From assembly GCA_023138875.1 (NCBI GenBank), contig JAGLOO010000013.1, forward strand, positions 1 through 64,000: a stretch of 64,000 bases of DNA, given 5' to 3'. Shown here piece by piece: positions 47,008-57,057 of the stretch; positions within the stretch are counted from its first letter, which is position 1, and the number at the start of each line of letters is the position of its first letter. The notes under the pieces were generated by a model. That model was not told the DNA's origin, searched no databases, and saw only the letters and a program-made list of their open reading frames with translations. Source of the DNA: Bacteroidales bacterium. GTDB taxonomy: Bacteria; Bacteroidota; Bacteroidia; Bacteroidales; GCA-2748055. The position numbers were made by a program, and so were the translations under genes.

Positions 47008-47293
47008 GGTGTCGGCAGGGATGAATTGATGCCCATTTTATTCCAATGAAAGCATACTTTGGGAAGTAGCAATCCTTCTTTGGTTGATTACACGTACAGA
47101 GGATTGAGGGAGAATTCAGACTTTGTGGTGCATTTCATAACGGCATATAACAAAGTAGAAGCAAACCACAGAAACAAATTGACGAAACGGGATCGTGGCA
47201 GACTGGATAAGTTGTGCTGGGTATGCATGAATTACTTAAAAAACTGTTAACTATCTTTATCGTAGCAAAAAAAAACAATACTATAATACCCAC
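47008..47293 (+). other. Intergenic region with a weak 63-codon frame
   Basis: A plus-strand frame from TTG 47059 to 47250 encodes a 63-residue sequence with fairly normal composition (SDFVVHFITAYNKVEANHRN) but no domain and a weak start. It could be a real small gene or a remnant. Confidence 0.25.
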
Positions 47294-48145
47294 ATGATTA
47301 AGAATTTACTGAAGGACAAGTTCCTTATAACGAAAATTAGAAACAGATTTATACCATCAGTACAGATAACGCAACGTCAACTGTTTCATCAATACAGTCA
47401 GATGGCAAAGAAAGGCGAATTACCATCACTAAATGATACAGGATATCGGGTTTACTCACAATTCGAAGAGGATGGTAAATTGCTTTTTATCTTCTCGGTA
47501 ATCGGGATGAAACATAAAATATTTGTAGAAATTGGTTCAGATGACGGTGTAAACAGCAATTCTGCGAATTTGTATTTTAATTTTGGTTGGCACGGGTTGT
47601 TTATTGATGGAAATCCGAAGAGTATTAAACGTGGTGTTAAATTCTTCAACAAATACCCGCATCCTTGGTATTACAAACCAAAATTTATATGTGATAAAGT
47701 TACACGGGAAAATGTGAACGAATTGATCGAAAGTGCTGGTTACAGGGGCAAGATTGGATTGTTATCCATTGACATTGATGGAAATGACTATTGGGTATGG
47801 GATGCAATCACCGTAATTGATCCGCAAGTGGTGATAATTGAAACCCATAATGAATTCGGGATGAATAATATTGTTGTGCCATATGATCCAAAATATTTTT
47901 ACCCGGGTAAGCACCCCATATATCATGGGGCATCACCTGTGGCAATGAACAGACTTGCCAACAAGAAAGGATACCGATTGGTAGGTGCAAACGAATTGGG
48001 TTTCAACTTTATATTCGTTAAAAATGGGTTAGCGGATAAGGAATTACCAGAAGTTACTGTAGAATCAGTTCTTACACACCCATCAGTTGAGGAGGGTTAC
48101 AAGAAATTTGAACCGATCAAAGATTGGGAATATCTTGAAGGGTAG
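47294..48145 (+). CDS. FkbM-like methyltransferase-fold protein
   Basis: A 283-residue protein with a methyltransferase-like core: FVEIGSDDGVNSNSANLYFN (about residues 75-94), GLFIDGNPKSIKRGV, then GLLSIDIDGNDYWVWDAI and VVIIETHNEFG. These blocks follow FkbM-type enzymes, which O-methylate sugars or other metabolites; the substrate is unknown. The gene is more AT-rich than most of the window. Its stop lies only 2 bp before the terminal repeat of the IS element, so the region downstream of it has been replaced or rearranged. Confidence 0.7.
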   Translation: MIKNLLKDKFLITKIRNRFIPSVQITQRQLFHQYSQMAKKGELPSLNDTGYRVYSQFEEDGKLLFIFSVIGMKHKIFVEIGSDDGVNSNSANLYFNFGWHGLFIDGNPKSIKRGVKFFNKYPHPWYYKPKFICDKVTRENVNELIESAGYRGKIGLLSIDIDGNDYWVWDAITVIDPQVVIIETHNEFGMNNIVVPYDPKYFYPGKHPIYHGASPVAMNRLANKKGYRLVGANELGFNFIFVKNGLADKELPEVTVESVLTHPSVEEGYKKFEPIKDWEYLEG

Positions 48146-48147
48146 CC

Positions 48148-49765
48148 CTGTTTTCGTCATTGGGACACCCTGGCTGGATTTCATATGATTTTGCCCACCA
48201 TCTCCTGCTCATCAGTCCACTCAAATGGGATGACTTCACATTGATCAGTCTCCGGGATCTTGATTTTGATGGTATACATGGTCTTGGTGAGTTCCACCGC
48301 CCTTGCAGGGCTTAAGGATACCTTCTTCTCAGCTAACCTTCTCTCCGTTTCCTAGTAAATGGTGTATGCGACAAAGGCAATGCAAATATGAGATTCAATC
48401 CTATTCCTATTTCGGTGGTAAATAGGTCTGATCTTGAGATCCGTCTTCGAGATTCGAAAAGCCCTTTCGATATGCCACAACTGATTATAATTCTGAATAA
48501 CGTTTTTGGCTGATAGCCTGGTATTGGTCACGTACCCCTTAAGTCCATCCCATTCATCGTCTGCTTCGAACTTCTCGTAGTCAATCTCGATTTTGATATC
48601 CCCTTCCAGTTTCAGGTATTTGTTGTATCCTCGGTTATTAATATGGCTCTTGGTAAGCTTTCCCTTATTCAGATTTTTCTCCAGCCGCTTAAGGCCGCGT
48701 TCCCGGTTCCTCTTGTCCCTTTTAGCACGCTTTGCACTGTAGCTAACGATCAAACGCAAACCATCTTGCTTCTTGATAATTGAAACATCTCCATCAGCTA
48801 ATTCCAAAGCCAATATCTGTTCCTTCAAGAATAAACTCGTATTGCTGGGATGTAAAGTCTTTGATGTTCGGAGCGGATAATAATCCTGCATCTGCTATTA
48901 CTATGGGCCTGGATAAATTAAATCGCTGCTGAAATTGTTCCAATACCGGAATAAGGGTGTGCCCTTCGTATTTGTTCCCTTCAAACAACTCGTAACCGAT
49001 GGGATATCCATTGGAGCCAACCAACAAACCAGGAAGAATCTGGGGATTATGTGGCTTGCCATCTTTCGAATATCCAGGAATACGAAAATCATCCTCGTCT
49101 TCAGCCTCAAAATATAACGTGGTCATATCATAGAATACTACCGAGATCTTTCCTCCCAATACCGATTTGTTATAATCAAAAGCAATCTGTTCTACCTGCT
49201 CCTTTAAACTCCTGTGAAGCGTATCCATGAACCGGTATATCTTGCTTATATCAATGGAGATGCCCTTGTAGCGCTCCAAATAATCCACTGTCTTAAGCTT
49301 ACAGCCAGGAGCTATTATGCGTGTGATCACCAAATGTCGGAACAGTTCTTCCTGTACTTCATTGAAACCAATGTCATCAAAGATCTTCCCAAATACCCTC
49401 TCTGGTCCGTCGACTTGAACCTGGCTGGTCTTTACCCGTTTTAAGTTGCTCACAAACTCCTTGGTACTGTCACTCCAGAAATCAATACTGGTCTGCCCAA
49501 TCAGGGTCGGTATGATGGTATAGGCTTTTTTGCGCAGGTAGGCAATCTCTTCCGGATCTGAAGAGGAACCAATAGTCTGGGCAACACGATAGCTTCATCT
49601 ACTCTTATCAATGATCTGCAAGCTTACCGTCCCGCTCTTGTTCTTTTTCTCCCGGACAAACATGCCTACAAGATAACGGGACACCCAAAAACATCAAAAT
49701 AAAAGAGCTATACCATTGAATATCTTTACTTTAAAAAATCATCCCGAGAGGGGTGACGAAAACAG
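48148..49765 (-). mobile_element. Inactivated IS1634-type insertion sequence
   Basis: A 1618-bp element bounded by 12-bp perfect terminal inverted repeats: CTGTTTTCGTCA at 48148-48159 and its complement TGACGAAAACAG at 49754-49765. It contains a single transposase reading frame on the minus strand, broken by two stops and a frameshift. No target-site duplication is visible: the flanks read GTAGCC on the left and TTTGCA on the right. This, and the loss of the rest of the interrupted GH172 gene, suggests an IS-linked deletion rather than a simple insertion. Confidence 0.8.
48181..49663 (-). pseudogene. IS1634 family DDE transposase, degraded
   Basis: Translation from ATG 49663 (MFVREKKNKSGTVSLQIIDK) meets a TGA at 49595-49597, continues in frame through VFYDMTTLYFE (first DDE Asp) and VIADAGLLS (second Asp), and shifts frame near 48820 after QQYEFIL. 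It resumes with KEQILALELADG, has HIERAFRISKTDLKIRPIYH (third acidic region), meets a stop at about 48358, and the last ~55 codons run to 48181. The order and motifs are those of IS1634/IS1549-type transposases. The protein cannot be made intact. Confidence 0.85.
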
Positions 49766-50172
49766 TTTGCAAAGAAATCGCCAAAAGGAACTTCAATATC
49801 AGGCTCTTCTCTGCCATCATAAAAAATTCTCAATAAAATTTCCTGATGAGTGGATGATCCGTTGGTTGCTCAGGTGTGGCGACCCGGTCCCAGAAAGGTA
49901 AACCACATGTGGGTAACCACGCCAGGCCCTTCGGCATCCAGTACCACCTTGGTTTCTCCGGGCTTAACCCGGGAGTTATCGGTATTTCGCGAAATGGGCT
50001 TGCCATCCTCACCCGTTTTGGCAGAGGATGAACGCATGCTTCGTCCGTCGATTGGTCTGGCCAGATCGGAAAGAATGGTTCCTCCAACCAAATCAGGCCT
50101 TCGATTCTGGCAGGAATTAACAAGGAACATCAGGAAGACTGCTGCAACCAGAGTAAAAAAAAATCTAATCAT
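49766..50172 (-). pseudogene. GH172 (DUF2961) N-terminal remnant cut off by the IS
   Basis: About 135 codons of a GH172/DUF2961 lipoprotein. It has a signal peptide with lipobox (FLVNSC), then RSMRSSSAKT, KPGETKVVLDAEGPGVVTHM and WFTFLGP. A TGA at 49870-49872 stands where related proteins have Trp, and the same frame continues with THQEILLRIFYDGREEPDIE and VPFGDFFAN up to base 49766, where the IS terminal repeat begins. The catalytic part of the gene is absent. It is a third homologue of the two intact GH172 genes downstream, in the opposite orientation. Confidence 0.85.
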
Positions 50173-50563
50173 TTTTCTGTGAAATTTATCCGGAAGCCTC
50201 ACATATAAGGCATTTCCAGCAAGAAATAAATAGATTCAGCAAACTGATATTCAACATCGATTAATCGTTTGAGCTAAACTATCAATAATTTCGTAAATAA
50301 TCAAATATTGTATCTATACTGACACTGTATATACTTAAATCCACCCCCAACCTCACCTAAGGAATATTTTCGAAGTGATCTGGATGTGAAATACAATAAT
50401 ACACTGAAAAACAAGAAGAATTATCAACAATTATATACCTGTTCAAAGAAGAAAAGCAGCTTAAAACTTGTTAAAAGGCCATAAAAGCACGAATATTACT
50501 CACACGTTTGAGCAGTATAATCATACAACATATTATTTTAGACCATCATAAACTATAACGAAC
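50173..50563. other. Divergent promoter region between GH172 remnant and BNR pseudogene
   Basis: About 390 bp with no reading frame. It contains the 46-bp regulatory box described separately. A related half-site, CGTTTGAGC (50266-50274), is oriented toward the GH172 remnant and shares CGTTTGAGCTAA with the copy near 55206. Confidence 0.6.
50468..50513 (+). promoter_or_regulatory. Regulatory box 1 with LacI-type palindrome
   Basis: A 46-bp segment nearly identical to 55168-55213. It ends in the imperfect palindrome CTCACACGTTTGAG (50499-50512; 12 of 14 positions symmetric, central CG), which resembles LacI-family operators. The palindrome lies 52 bp before the BNR gene ATG. Confidence 0.6.
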
Positions 50564-53530
50564 ATGAATAAATACATATCGCTTGTTCTTCTCGCACTGT
50601 TGTGTCTGGCGACCTCTCCAAAACTCTATCCGCAGCAGAAGTCAGATCAGGGGCCTGTAACGAAAGGCAACGGAACACAATCACCCAAACCTCCTTTACA
50701 ATTTCACAATGTGGGTCTCACCCGCGGAGGAAGGGTTACGGCAGTTCGGGGCGTGGTGCAGGATCCCTCTCAGTTTTATATGGGTTCTTCCGGTGGGGGG
50801 CTCTGGAAAACAACAGACTACGGAATCCATTGGGAAAATGTCTCTGATGGATACTTTCTTTCCCATTCCATTGGAGCCATTGCTGTTTTCCAGGAAGATC
50901 CTGAGATTGTATACGTGGGTACAGGTTCGGATGCCATCAGAAGCAATGTAATTGTTGGCAAAGGAGTGTATAAATCTATTGATGCCGGAGAAACCTGGGA
51001 ACATACCGGCTTGAAAAATGCAGGTCAGATCGGCGCCGTTGAGATTCATCCCCAAAATCCGGATCTGGTCATTGCTGCGGTCATCGGCCAGCCCTTCAGG
51101 AAATCTGCCGAGCGTGGAGTATACCGTACTTCTGATGGGGGAATAACCTGGGAACAGGTTCTTTTCCTCTCTGATTCGGTAGGCGCAATTGACCTGGAGT
51201 TTGCTCCAAACAACCCGGATATCATCTATGCTGCAATGTGGAGGGGAGAGCGAAAGCCCTGGACAATCATTAGCGGCGGAGCGGAAGATGGCATATTCAA
51301 GTCCATGGATGGCGGTACCACCTGGCAGCGCAAGACAACAGGCCTCCCCACAAAACTGATTGGAAGAATTGATTTTGCAGTCAGTCAGGACAACCCTGCC
51401 AGGGTATTGGCCATGATCCAAGCCTCGAAAGGAGAGGAAGGATTATACCGTTCAGACGATTATGCCGAAACATGAGTAAAAGTGGAAATACCAGAGAAGG
51501 ATCATGAAAACATTATGTTCCAGCCCTTTTACTTTACCAACCTGAGTGTCAATCCTCGCGACGCAGACCATATCTGGTCGGGAGCAAAATAGTTGTACAG
51601 TTCACTCAATGGTGGACAAAACTGGCGTTCCGTTACATCCACCCATTTTGATTTTCGAGACCTCTGGATACACCCGCAGGATACATCCCTGATGATTGAA
51701 GGAAATGATGGTGGGGCATCCATTTCCAGAGATGGGGGAGCAACATGGTCCACCCTGTTTAATCAGCCGACCGCCGAACTGTACAGTTGTGATGTGGATG
51801 ACCGGTTTCCCTATTACCTCTACTCGGGGCAACAGGACAATTCAACCATTTGTGTGCCCAGCAGGCAACACGGAAAAAATGCCCTTTCGAGCATGGATAA
51901 TCCCACACTCAATGACATCATGTATTGGGAAAATGTAGGCGGGTGTGAGACCGGGCCCGTTGTTCCTAAGCCGGGAGATCCCAATATAGTGTATTCAAAC
52001 TGCAAAGGAAAGTTCAGTGTATTTAACAGGATTACCGGGAGTGAGCAACTCAATTATGTGGGTGCAGAAAGCTTAAATGGAAACAATCCCTCGGATGTTA
52101 CCTATCGGTTTCAGAGGGTCACCCCCATTGAGGTCTCTCCCCATAATCCGGAGGTAGTCTATTACGGATCCCAGTACCTTCACAAAACGATCAATGGCGG
52201 AAAAATCTGGAAAACCATATCTCCCAACCTCACTGCAAATATGGAAGAGTTCAATATAAGAAGCGGTGGCCCAATTGAGGAGGATATTACAGGTGAAGAG
52301 AACTATGCGGTACTCTACGCCATCCAGGAATCTCCCCTGGAAGCAGGTACAATATGGACCGGATCCAACGACGGATTGGTCCACATTACAGTGAACGGTG
52401 GTGAAACGTGGGAAAATATTACTCCTGACATGAAACAGGGAGGAAGGGTCTTTAACATTGATGCATCTCCACATAATCCGGCAAAAGCATACCTCGCCAT
52501 CAACCGTGATTACCTGGGTGATGACCATCCATACTTTTACAGAACAAACGATTTTGGCCAGAACTGGACCCTGTTATCCGGAACTGTTAGTGGAATCCCT
52601 GCCGACCACCCTGCAAGGGTTGTACGGGAAGATCCCCATCGTGAAGGATTGCTCTACGCGGGCACGGAATTCGGATTGTTTATCTCCTTTAATGATGGTC
52701 AGACATGGGAACCTTTTCAGCGAAATCTCCCCATCACCCCGGTTACGGATCTTCAGGTAAAAAGAGAGGACCTGGTACTCTCTACCCTCGGTCGGTCGTT
52801 TTGGATCATGGATGATATTTCACCCCTTCATGAACTCAATCCTGAGGGTGGTGCTGACCCTTTTCTATTCACTCCCAAAGATGTTGTTGATGAAACATAA
52901 AATACATATTTCACACTCCTTGAAGCCGATGAAGATGATACCATCACACTTGGTTTTTACCGGAATGGAAGCCTCATCCATTCCATAGGAGACACCCTTA
53001 GGAACCTCACTCCTGATGGATGGGACCTGTATAAAATATCCTGGAATCAGAGGTATTACCTTTCAGACGGAGTAAAAAAATTTCGCGGACCCAGGGTTGC
53101 ACCAGGCAAATATACAGTACAGTTAACATTCAGGGACACAACACTCGAGAGCTCTTTTAAATCCCTGATTGATCCGAATCTTGAAACCATTGGCACCTCA
53201 GTTGCCGATCTCATTAAACAGGAAGAGCTGGCGCTTGATGTTGCGAAGGTACTTGTAGAGATCTGAAGTGAGATCAGGCAACTTGAAAGAGCCATCGAGG
53301 AGACAAAAGGAGGCAAGAGAAAAGTCCTGCTTTCAGACAAATTAAGCAAGTTGAAGACAGAGCCCGGAAGATATAACCAACCCCAGCTACAGGAACATGT
53401 TGAATATCTCTATAAGATGGTAACCGATACGCGGCAAAAAACAGGAAGGGATGCGTTTGACAGGTTTAAAATCCTTCAGGAAGCGTGGAGTAGCTACAAT
53501 GACCTCCATCTCCAGAACTCAGGGAGGTAA
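50564..53530 (+). pseudogene. BNR/sortilin-type beta-propeller exported protein with four in-frame stops
   Basis: A single frame of 989 codons with a signal peptide and repeated propeller motifs (GGLWKTTDYGIHWENVS, GVYKSIDAGETWEHTG, GIFKSMDGGTTWQ, GLFISFNDGQTWEPF), as in the large VPS10/sortilin-like exo-enzymes of Bacteroidota. The frame is broken by TGA at 51473, TAG at 51590, TAA at 52898 and TGA at 53264, but is never shifted. Each stop is one transition from a sensible codon: TGG to TGA after YAET, CAG to TAG, CAA to TAA and CGA to TGA. Sequence is otherwise well kept, so inactivation is recent. Original substrate is unknown; it adjoined an M81 gene and a GH172 locus. Confidence 0.85.
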
Positions 53531-53567
53531 AGATTAAATATAACAGAAATGATTAATACGAAAAAGG

Positions 53568-55134
53568 ATGACAATTCCACGAATAAACAGATTTGCATTT
53601 TATCTATTCTCCCTCTCCTGGCCCTTAATGATTCAAAGCTGTACTGGCAATCCTGAACCTTCAAAAGAAACATTTCGGGTTGCCGTGATTCGTTATCAGC
53701 ATGAAACCTGCACCTTTTGTCCTGGTGGTGATACAGAAATCAGTGATTGGACCAAAAACAGAGACTTTTTAACAGGCGAGGAGGTTCTTGTTGCCGGCAG
53801 CTATGTGAAAGGATTTGTTCAATCATCAAAGCAATTCGGTGATATAGAGTTGGTTGGTATAAACTCTCCGGATCACGTTTTTGGAGGGTCTTCGCGCAGC
53901 TGGAACAGTAGAGAAAGTTTCGAGCATTTCATGCATATTATTATTGAAGACCTTGAAGCCAAGATGCCGGTACAAGGTGTTTATTTAGCCTTGCATGGCG
54001 CCCTCGCTGTAAGAGACGTACCACGGCCTGAAGCCGAAATTGCAAAAAGAGTAAGGCAGGTTGTTGGTGATCAGGTTCCCATTGTAGGCTCATTCGATCT
54101 GCATGGCAATGAAGACGAAATGTTTCTTAAATGGGCCAATGCAGCATTTGTAAACAAACGATACCCTCATTACGATGCCTTCATTCAGGGTGGCAGGTCT
54201 GCCAATTATCTTTATCAGGCCATGAAAGGCGTGTATGTATCAACAACTGCAACAAGGAAACCTCCTGTGCTCACTGCAACGGTTTTACAGTGGACAGGCC
54301 AATCACCTTCAATGAATATCATGGAGAGAGCGAGAAGATGGGAAGCATATAAAAAAGAGACCTATGTTAGCGTCTTTTATGGTTTCCCATGGTCGGATGT
54401 GCCAGATAATAGGTGTCACTGTTCATGTAATTACCAATAACGACCAACATCTTGCTGACTCAATCGCAGATGATATGGCTAAATATATATGGCAAGTTCG
54501 CGAAAATTTTGCCAGAGGATCATTCCCCCTGCCGCAAGAAGCAGTGAACAGAATCAAGGTGACCATTGACAGCGACCAAATTCCTGTTGTTTTTGGCGAT
54601 TACTCCGATCGACCAGGTGATGCTACCTGGATATTGGAACAAATCATCACTGAGCAAATTGAAGGTGTATTGTATGCCACACTCAGGGACGAACATGTAC
54701 TCGAAAAATTGAAACAAAATGGTGCCAAACCCGGTGATCCCTTTGATATGGAAGTGGGCGCATTTACAGGTCCCCAGGCTGGCAATCCTGTCCGAATAAC
54801 AGGTAGAGTGACTTTTTTCGGGCCAAAATGGTCTTATGAAAATATAGCAGCTATTGAATTTGGAAGAAATAATCTGCTGATCATCACTCCAACTTATGTA
54901 CAGATAACCTCACCCGAGGGAGTTCGGTTTGATCCTGTTAATCCCGATAACTATCAGGTTTTTGTAGTAAAATCACGTGTACATTTTCGAAGAGGTTTCG
55001 ATGAAACCGGTTATGCCAAAACGATACTGGTCGTTGACTCACCCGGGGCATGGTTTGGAACAACCCGTCTCGATTCATTGGACTATAGATTTGGTCCTGT
55101 CAGTACATTATATCCATTCGGTATATCTGAATAA
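53568..55134 (+). pseudogene. M81 / MlrC (DUF1485) family metallopeptidase, frameshifted
   Basis: A lipoprotein-like start (signal and lipobox MIQSC) is followed by M81-family blocks: AVIRYQHETCTF and GSFDLHGNEDE with metal-binding Asp and His. The first frame ends at 54440; the second, from about 54409 to 55134, continues as IGVTVHVITNNDQHLADSIA and covers the C-terminal domain. One extra A at 54408-54409 (in GATAATAGG) explains the break: removing it gives VPDIGVTV. MlrC of sphingomonads linearises microcystin products, but most family members have unknown substrates. Confidence 0.85.
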
Positions 55135-55167
55135 AAATCAGTTTTTTGAAAATAAATGCTCAAATAT

Positions 55168-55213
55168 TTGTTAAAAAGGTATAAAAGTACGAATATTACT
55201 CACACGTTTGAGC
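55168..55213 (+). promoter_or_regulatory. Regulatory box 2 with LacI-type palindrome
   Basis: The second copy of the 46-bp box. GAATATTACT followed by CTCACACGTTTGAG (palindrome at 55199-55212) is identical to box 1, and ATCATAC follows in both. The palindrome is 43 bp before the first intact GH172 ATG. Confidence 0.6.
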
Positions 55214-55254
55214 TAATTTGATCATACGATATATCAAATTAAAAATTTATAGAA

Positions 55255-56913
55255 ATGAGAGGAAAATTATTATTGCTGAGTTTGGCGCTTTTTTTTGGAT
55301 GTTATTCCCATGGATTGACTCAAAGTCTGGAGAACCTTAAATCTGAGCAGACAGGTAGAAGTATGAGAATTTCAAGTGGCAATCCATTTGACAATTCAGA
55401 TTCCGAGAAATTAAAACCCGGAGAAACAAAAATTATCGCTGAAATGGAAGGTCCTGGCGAGATAAAACATATATGGCTGGTTCCCTATTCCGATGACAAT
55501 ATAAGATGGTCCCGGGCATTGGTATTAAGAATCTATTGGGATGGTTCTGACATACCATCTGTTGAAGTTCCACTGGGAGACTTCTTTGCAGCCGGGAACG
55601 GAATGCTGGCTACAGTTAATTCATTGCCCGTAAAAGTCTCTTCGTATGGAAGGGGGATGAATTGTTACTGGATCATGCCTTTTGCAAAAAAAGCAGTTGT
55701 GACTCTTTCAAATGAATCTAAAACAGACAGGGCGGGATCATATTATCAATTCGACTGGGTTAAATACAATTCTGAGCCAACCGAATTGATGTATTTTCAT
55801 GCTCGGTATCACCAGGAGTTGAGTCCGGTATTTGGAGAGCCCTATACAGTATTTAAGGGAAAAGGGACCGGGCATTATGTTGGAACTGTTCAATCGTCAC
55901 AAAACGGAATTGGACATTGGTACGGGGAGGGTGATGATTTCTTCTATATAGATGGTGAAGAAATTCCTTCAATCTCGGGAACAGGCACAGAAGACTATTT
56001 TAATGAGGCCTGGAACATGAGGGTTCACAGCAGTCTCTATACAGGTTGTACAATTTTTGAACCTAGGGCTCCGGATGCCAGGATTACAGCATACAGGTGG
56101 CACATTCAGGATCCAATTATTTTTACTAAATCATTAACTTTTGAGATTGAACGTACAGGCTATATCGTTGATGCACTAGGCAATACGATATCCTCGTCTG
56201 GCTCAAGACCAGACCACTGGTCTTCGGTAGCTTACTGGTATCAAGATGATATAGCAGAACCTTGGTGTGAATTCCCTGCATACAAAGATCGCATCAACGA
56301 AGAGATCGTACTCTTTTTCCCGAAAATTACAGAATCCATTAAACACTCCAGAGAAGTTGAACTGAAAGTAAATGAGTACAACAGAGCAACCTTTACAAAG
56401 CCCTGGTTCCAGGCAGTTAACAATACCATTGGATCCTGGATGGAGGTCCCTTTTACAATTGAGACTGAAGGGAAGTACTCTATCTCCATATTTCAACTAT
56501 TAAGAGAAGACAATGGCATATGGAAAGTCTTTATTGATGACCAGGATTTAGATGTTGCAGGAGAATCTCATATAGCAGGAGGATACCGGGTTAGTCAGGT
56601 CAATCAGTTGCAACCTGAAGAAGTCAACAAGACGCTGGATTTCTATAATGTTTTCCAAAAAAACGAAAGAGAAGATTTTATCTATGGCCAGCGAAGAGAG
56701 AGAAAGATCGGATTGTTTCAGTTCTCTCCCGGCAACCACGTCATTAAGTTTGTATGTGTAGGTTCAAATCCACAATCTGCTCATCCGGAAACAGGCCACC
56801 TGAGGTATAATTTCACTGCTGATGTGTTATCCATCAGAAAGTTTCCATTTGAAAATATTGAAGACTGGCTGGATAAGGTTATAGAGGAAGAGCAGAGAAA
56901 AAAGAGAAATTAG
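55255..56913 (+). CDS. GH172 (DUF2961) glycoside hydrolase, copy A
   Basis: A 552-residue exported enzyme with a signal peptide (1-23). The GH172 fold is recognised by RSMRISSGNPF, KPGETKIIAEMEGPGEIKHI, LRIYWDGSDIPSVEVPLGDF, the GDDFFYIDGEE segment, and ISGTGTEDYFNEAWN with a probable catalytic Glu at 246. A C-terminal beta-domain (about 400-545) completes it. GH172 contains difructose-dianhydride/alpha-fructofuranosidase and D-arabinan-degrading enzymes, so a ketofuranose or D-arabinofuranose glycan is a plausible substrate. It is preceded by regulatory box 2 and followed by a strong hairpin. Confidence 0.88.
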   Translation: MRGKLLLLSLALFFGCYSHGLTQSLENLKSEQTGRSMRISSGNPFDNSDSEKLKPGETKIIAEMEGPGEIKHIWLVPYSDDNIRWSRALVLRIYWDGSDIPSVEVPLGDFFAAGNGMLATVNSLPVKVSSYGRGMNCYWIMPFAKKAVVTLSNESKTDRAGSYYQFDWVKYNSEPTELMYFHARYHQELSPVFGEPYTVFKGKGTGHYVGTVQSSQNGIGHWYGEGDDFFYIDGEEIPSISGTGTEDYFNEAWNMRVHSSLYTGCTIFEPRAPDARITAYRWHIQDPIIFTKSLTFEIERTGYIVDALGNTISSSGSRPDHWSSVAYWYQDDIAEPWCEFPAYKDRINEEIVLFFPKITESIKHSREVELKVNEYNRATFTKPWFQAVNNTIGSWMEVPFTIETEGKYSISIFQLLREDNGIWKVFIDDQDLDVAGESHIAGGYRVSQVNQLQPEEVNKTLDFYNVFQKNEREDFIYGQRRERKIGLFQFSPGNHVIKFVCVGSNPQSAHPETGHLRYNFTADVLSIRKFPFENIEDWLDKVIEEEQRKKRN

Positions 56914-56968
56914 ATTGATGTTTTAAGAATAGGTTTAGGTTTTTTAGTTGGATTTTTTAGTTGGATTT

Positions 56969-57001
56969 TTTCCTGTATGGATTCACAATCCATACAGGAA
57001 A
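56969..57001 (+). terminator. Long perfect hairpin between the two GH172 genes
   Basis: A 15-bp perfect stem (TTTCCTGTATGGATT, loop CAC, AATCCATACAGGAAA) 55 bp after copy A. It is preceded by a direct repeat TTTTTTAGTTGGA x2. There is no T-run on the plus strand after the stem, so it may be a stabilising or processing structure rather than a strict terminator; on the minus strand it is followed by Ts. Confidence 0.55.
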
Positions 57002-57057
57002 TTCTCAGAAGCAGCTTTACCGGACCGGCATGATTAAAAAGTAACAGAATATTTAGA

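Noticed and set aside
47059-47250. 63-codon frame starting at TTG
   Set aside because: Weak start, no domain and no conservation evidence; kept only as a low-confidence remark on the gap.
48141-49772. Target-site duplication flanking the IS1634-type element
   Set aside because: Flanking hexamers GTAGCC and TTTGCA do not match in any offset I tried.
50564-53530. Stop-codon reassignment to explain the interrupted BNR gene
   Set aside because: All three stop types occur in the same gene, and neighbouring intact genes end at normal stops.
56756-56775. GGTTCAAATCC, resembling a tRNA T-arm
   Set aside because: It is inside the GH172 copy A frame (coding CVGSNPQ), with no acceptor or anticodon arms around it.
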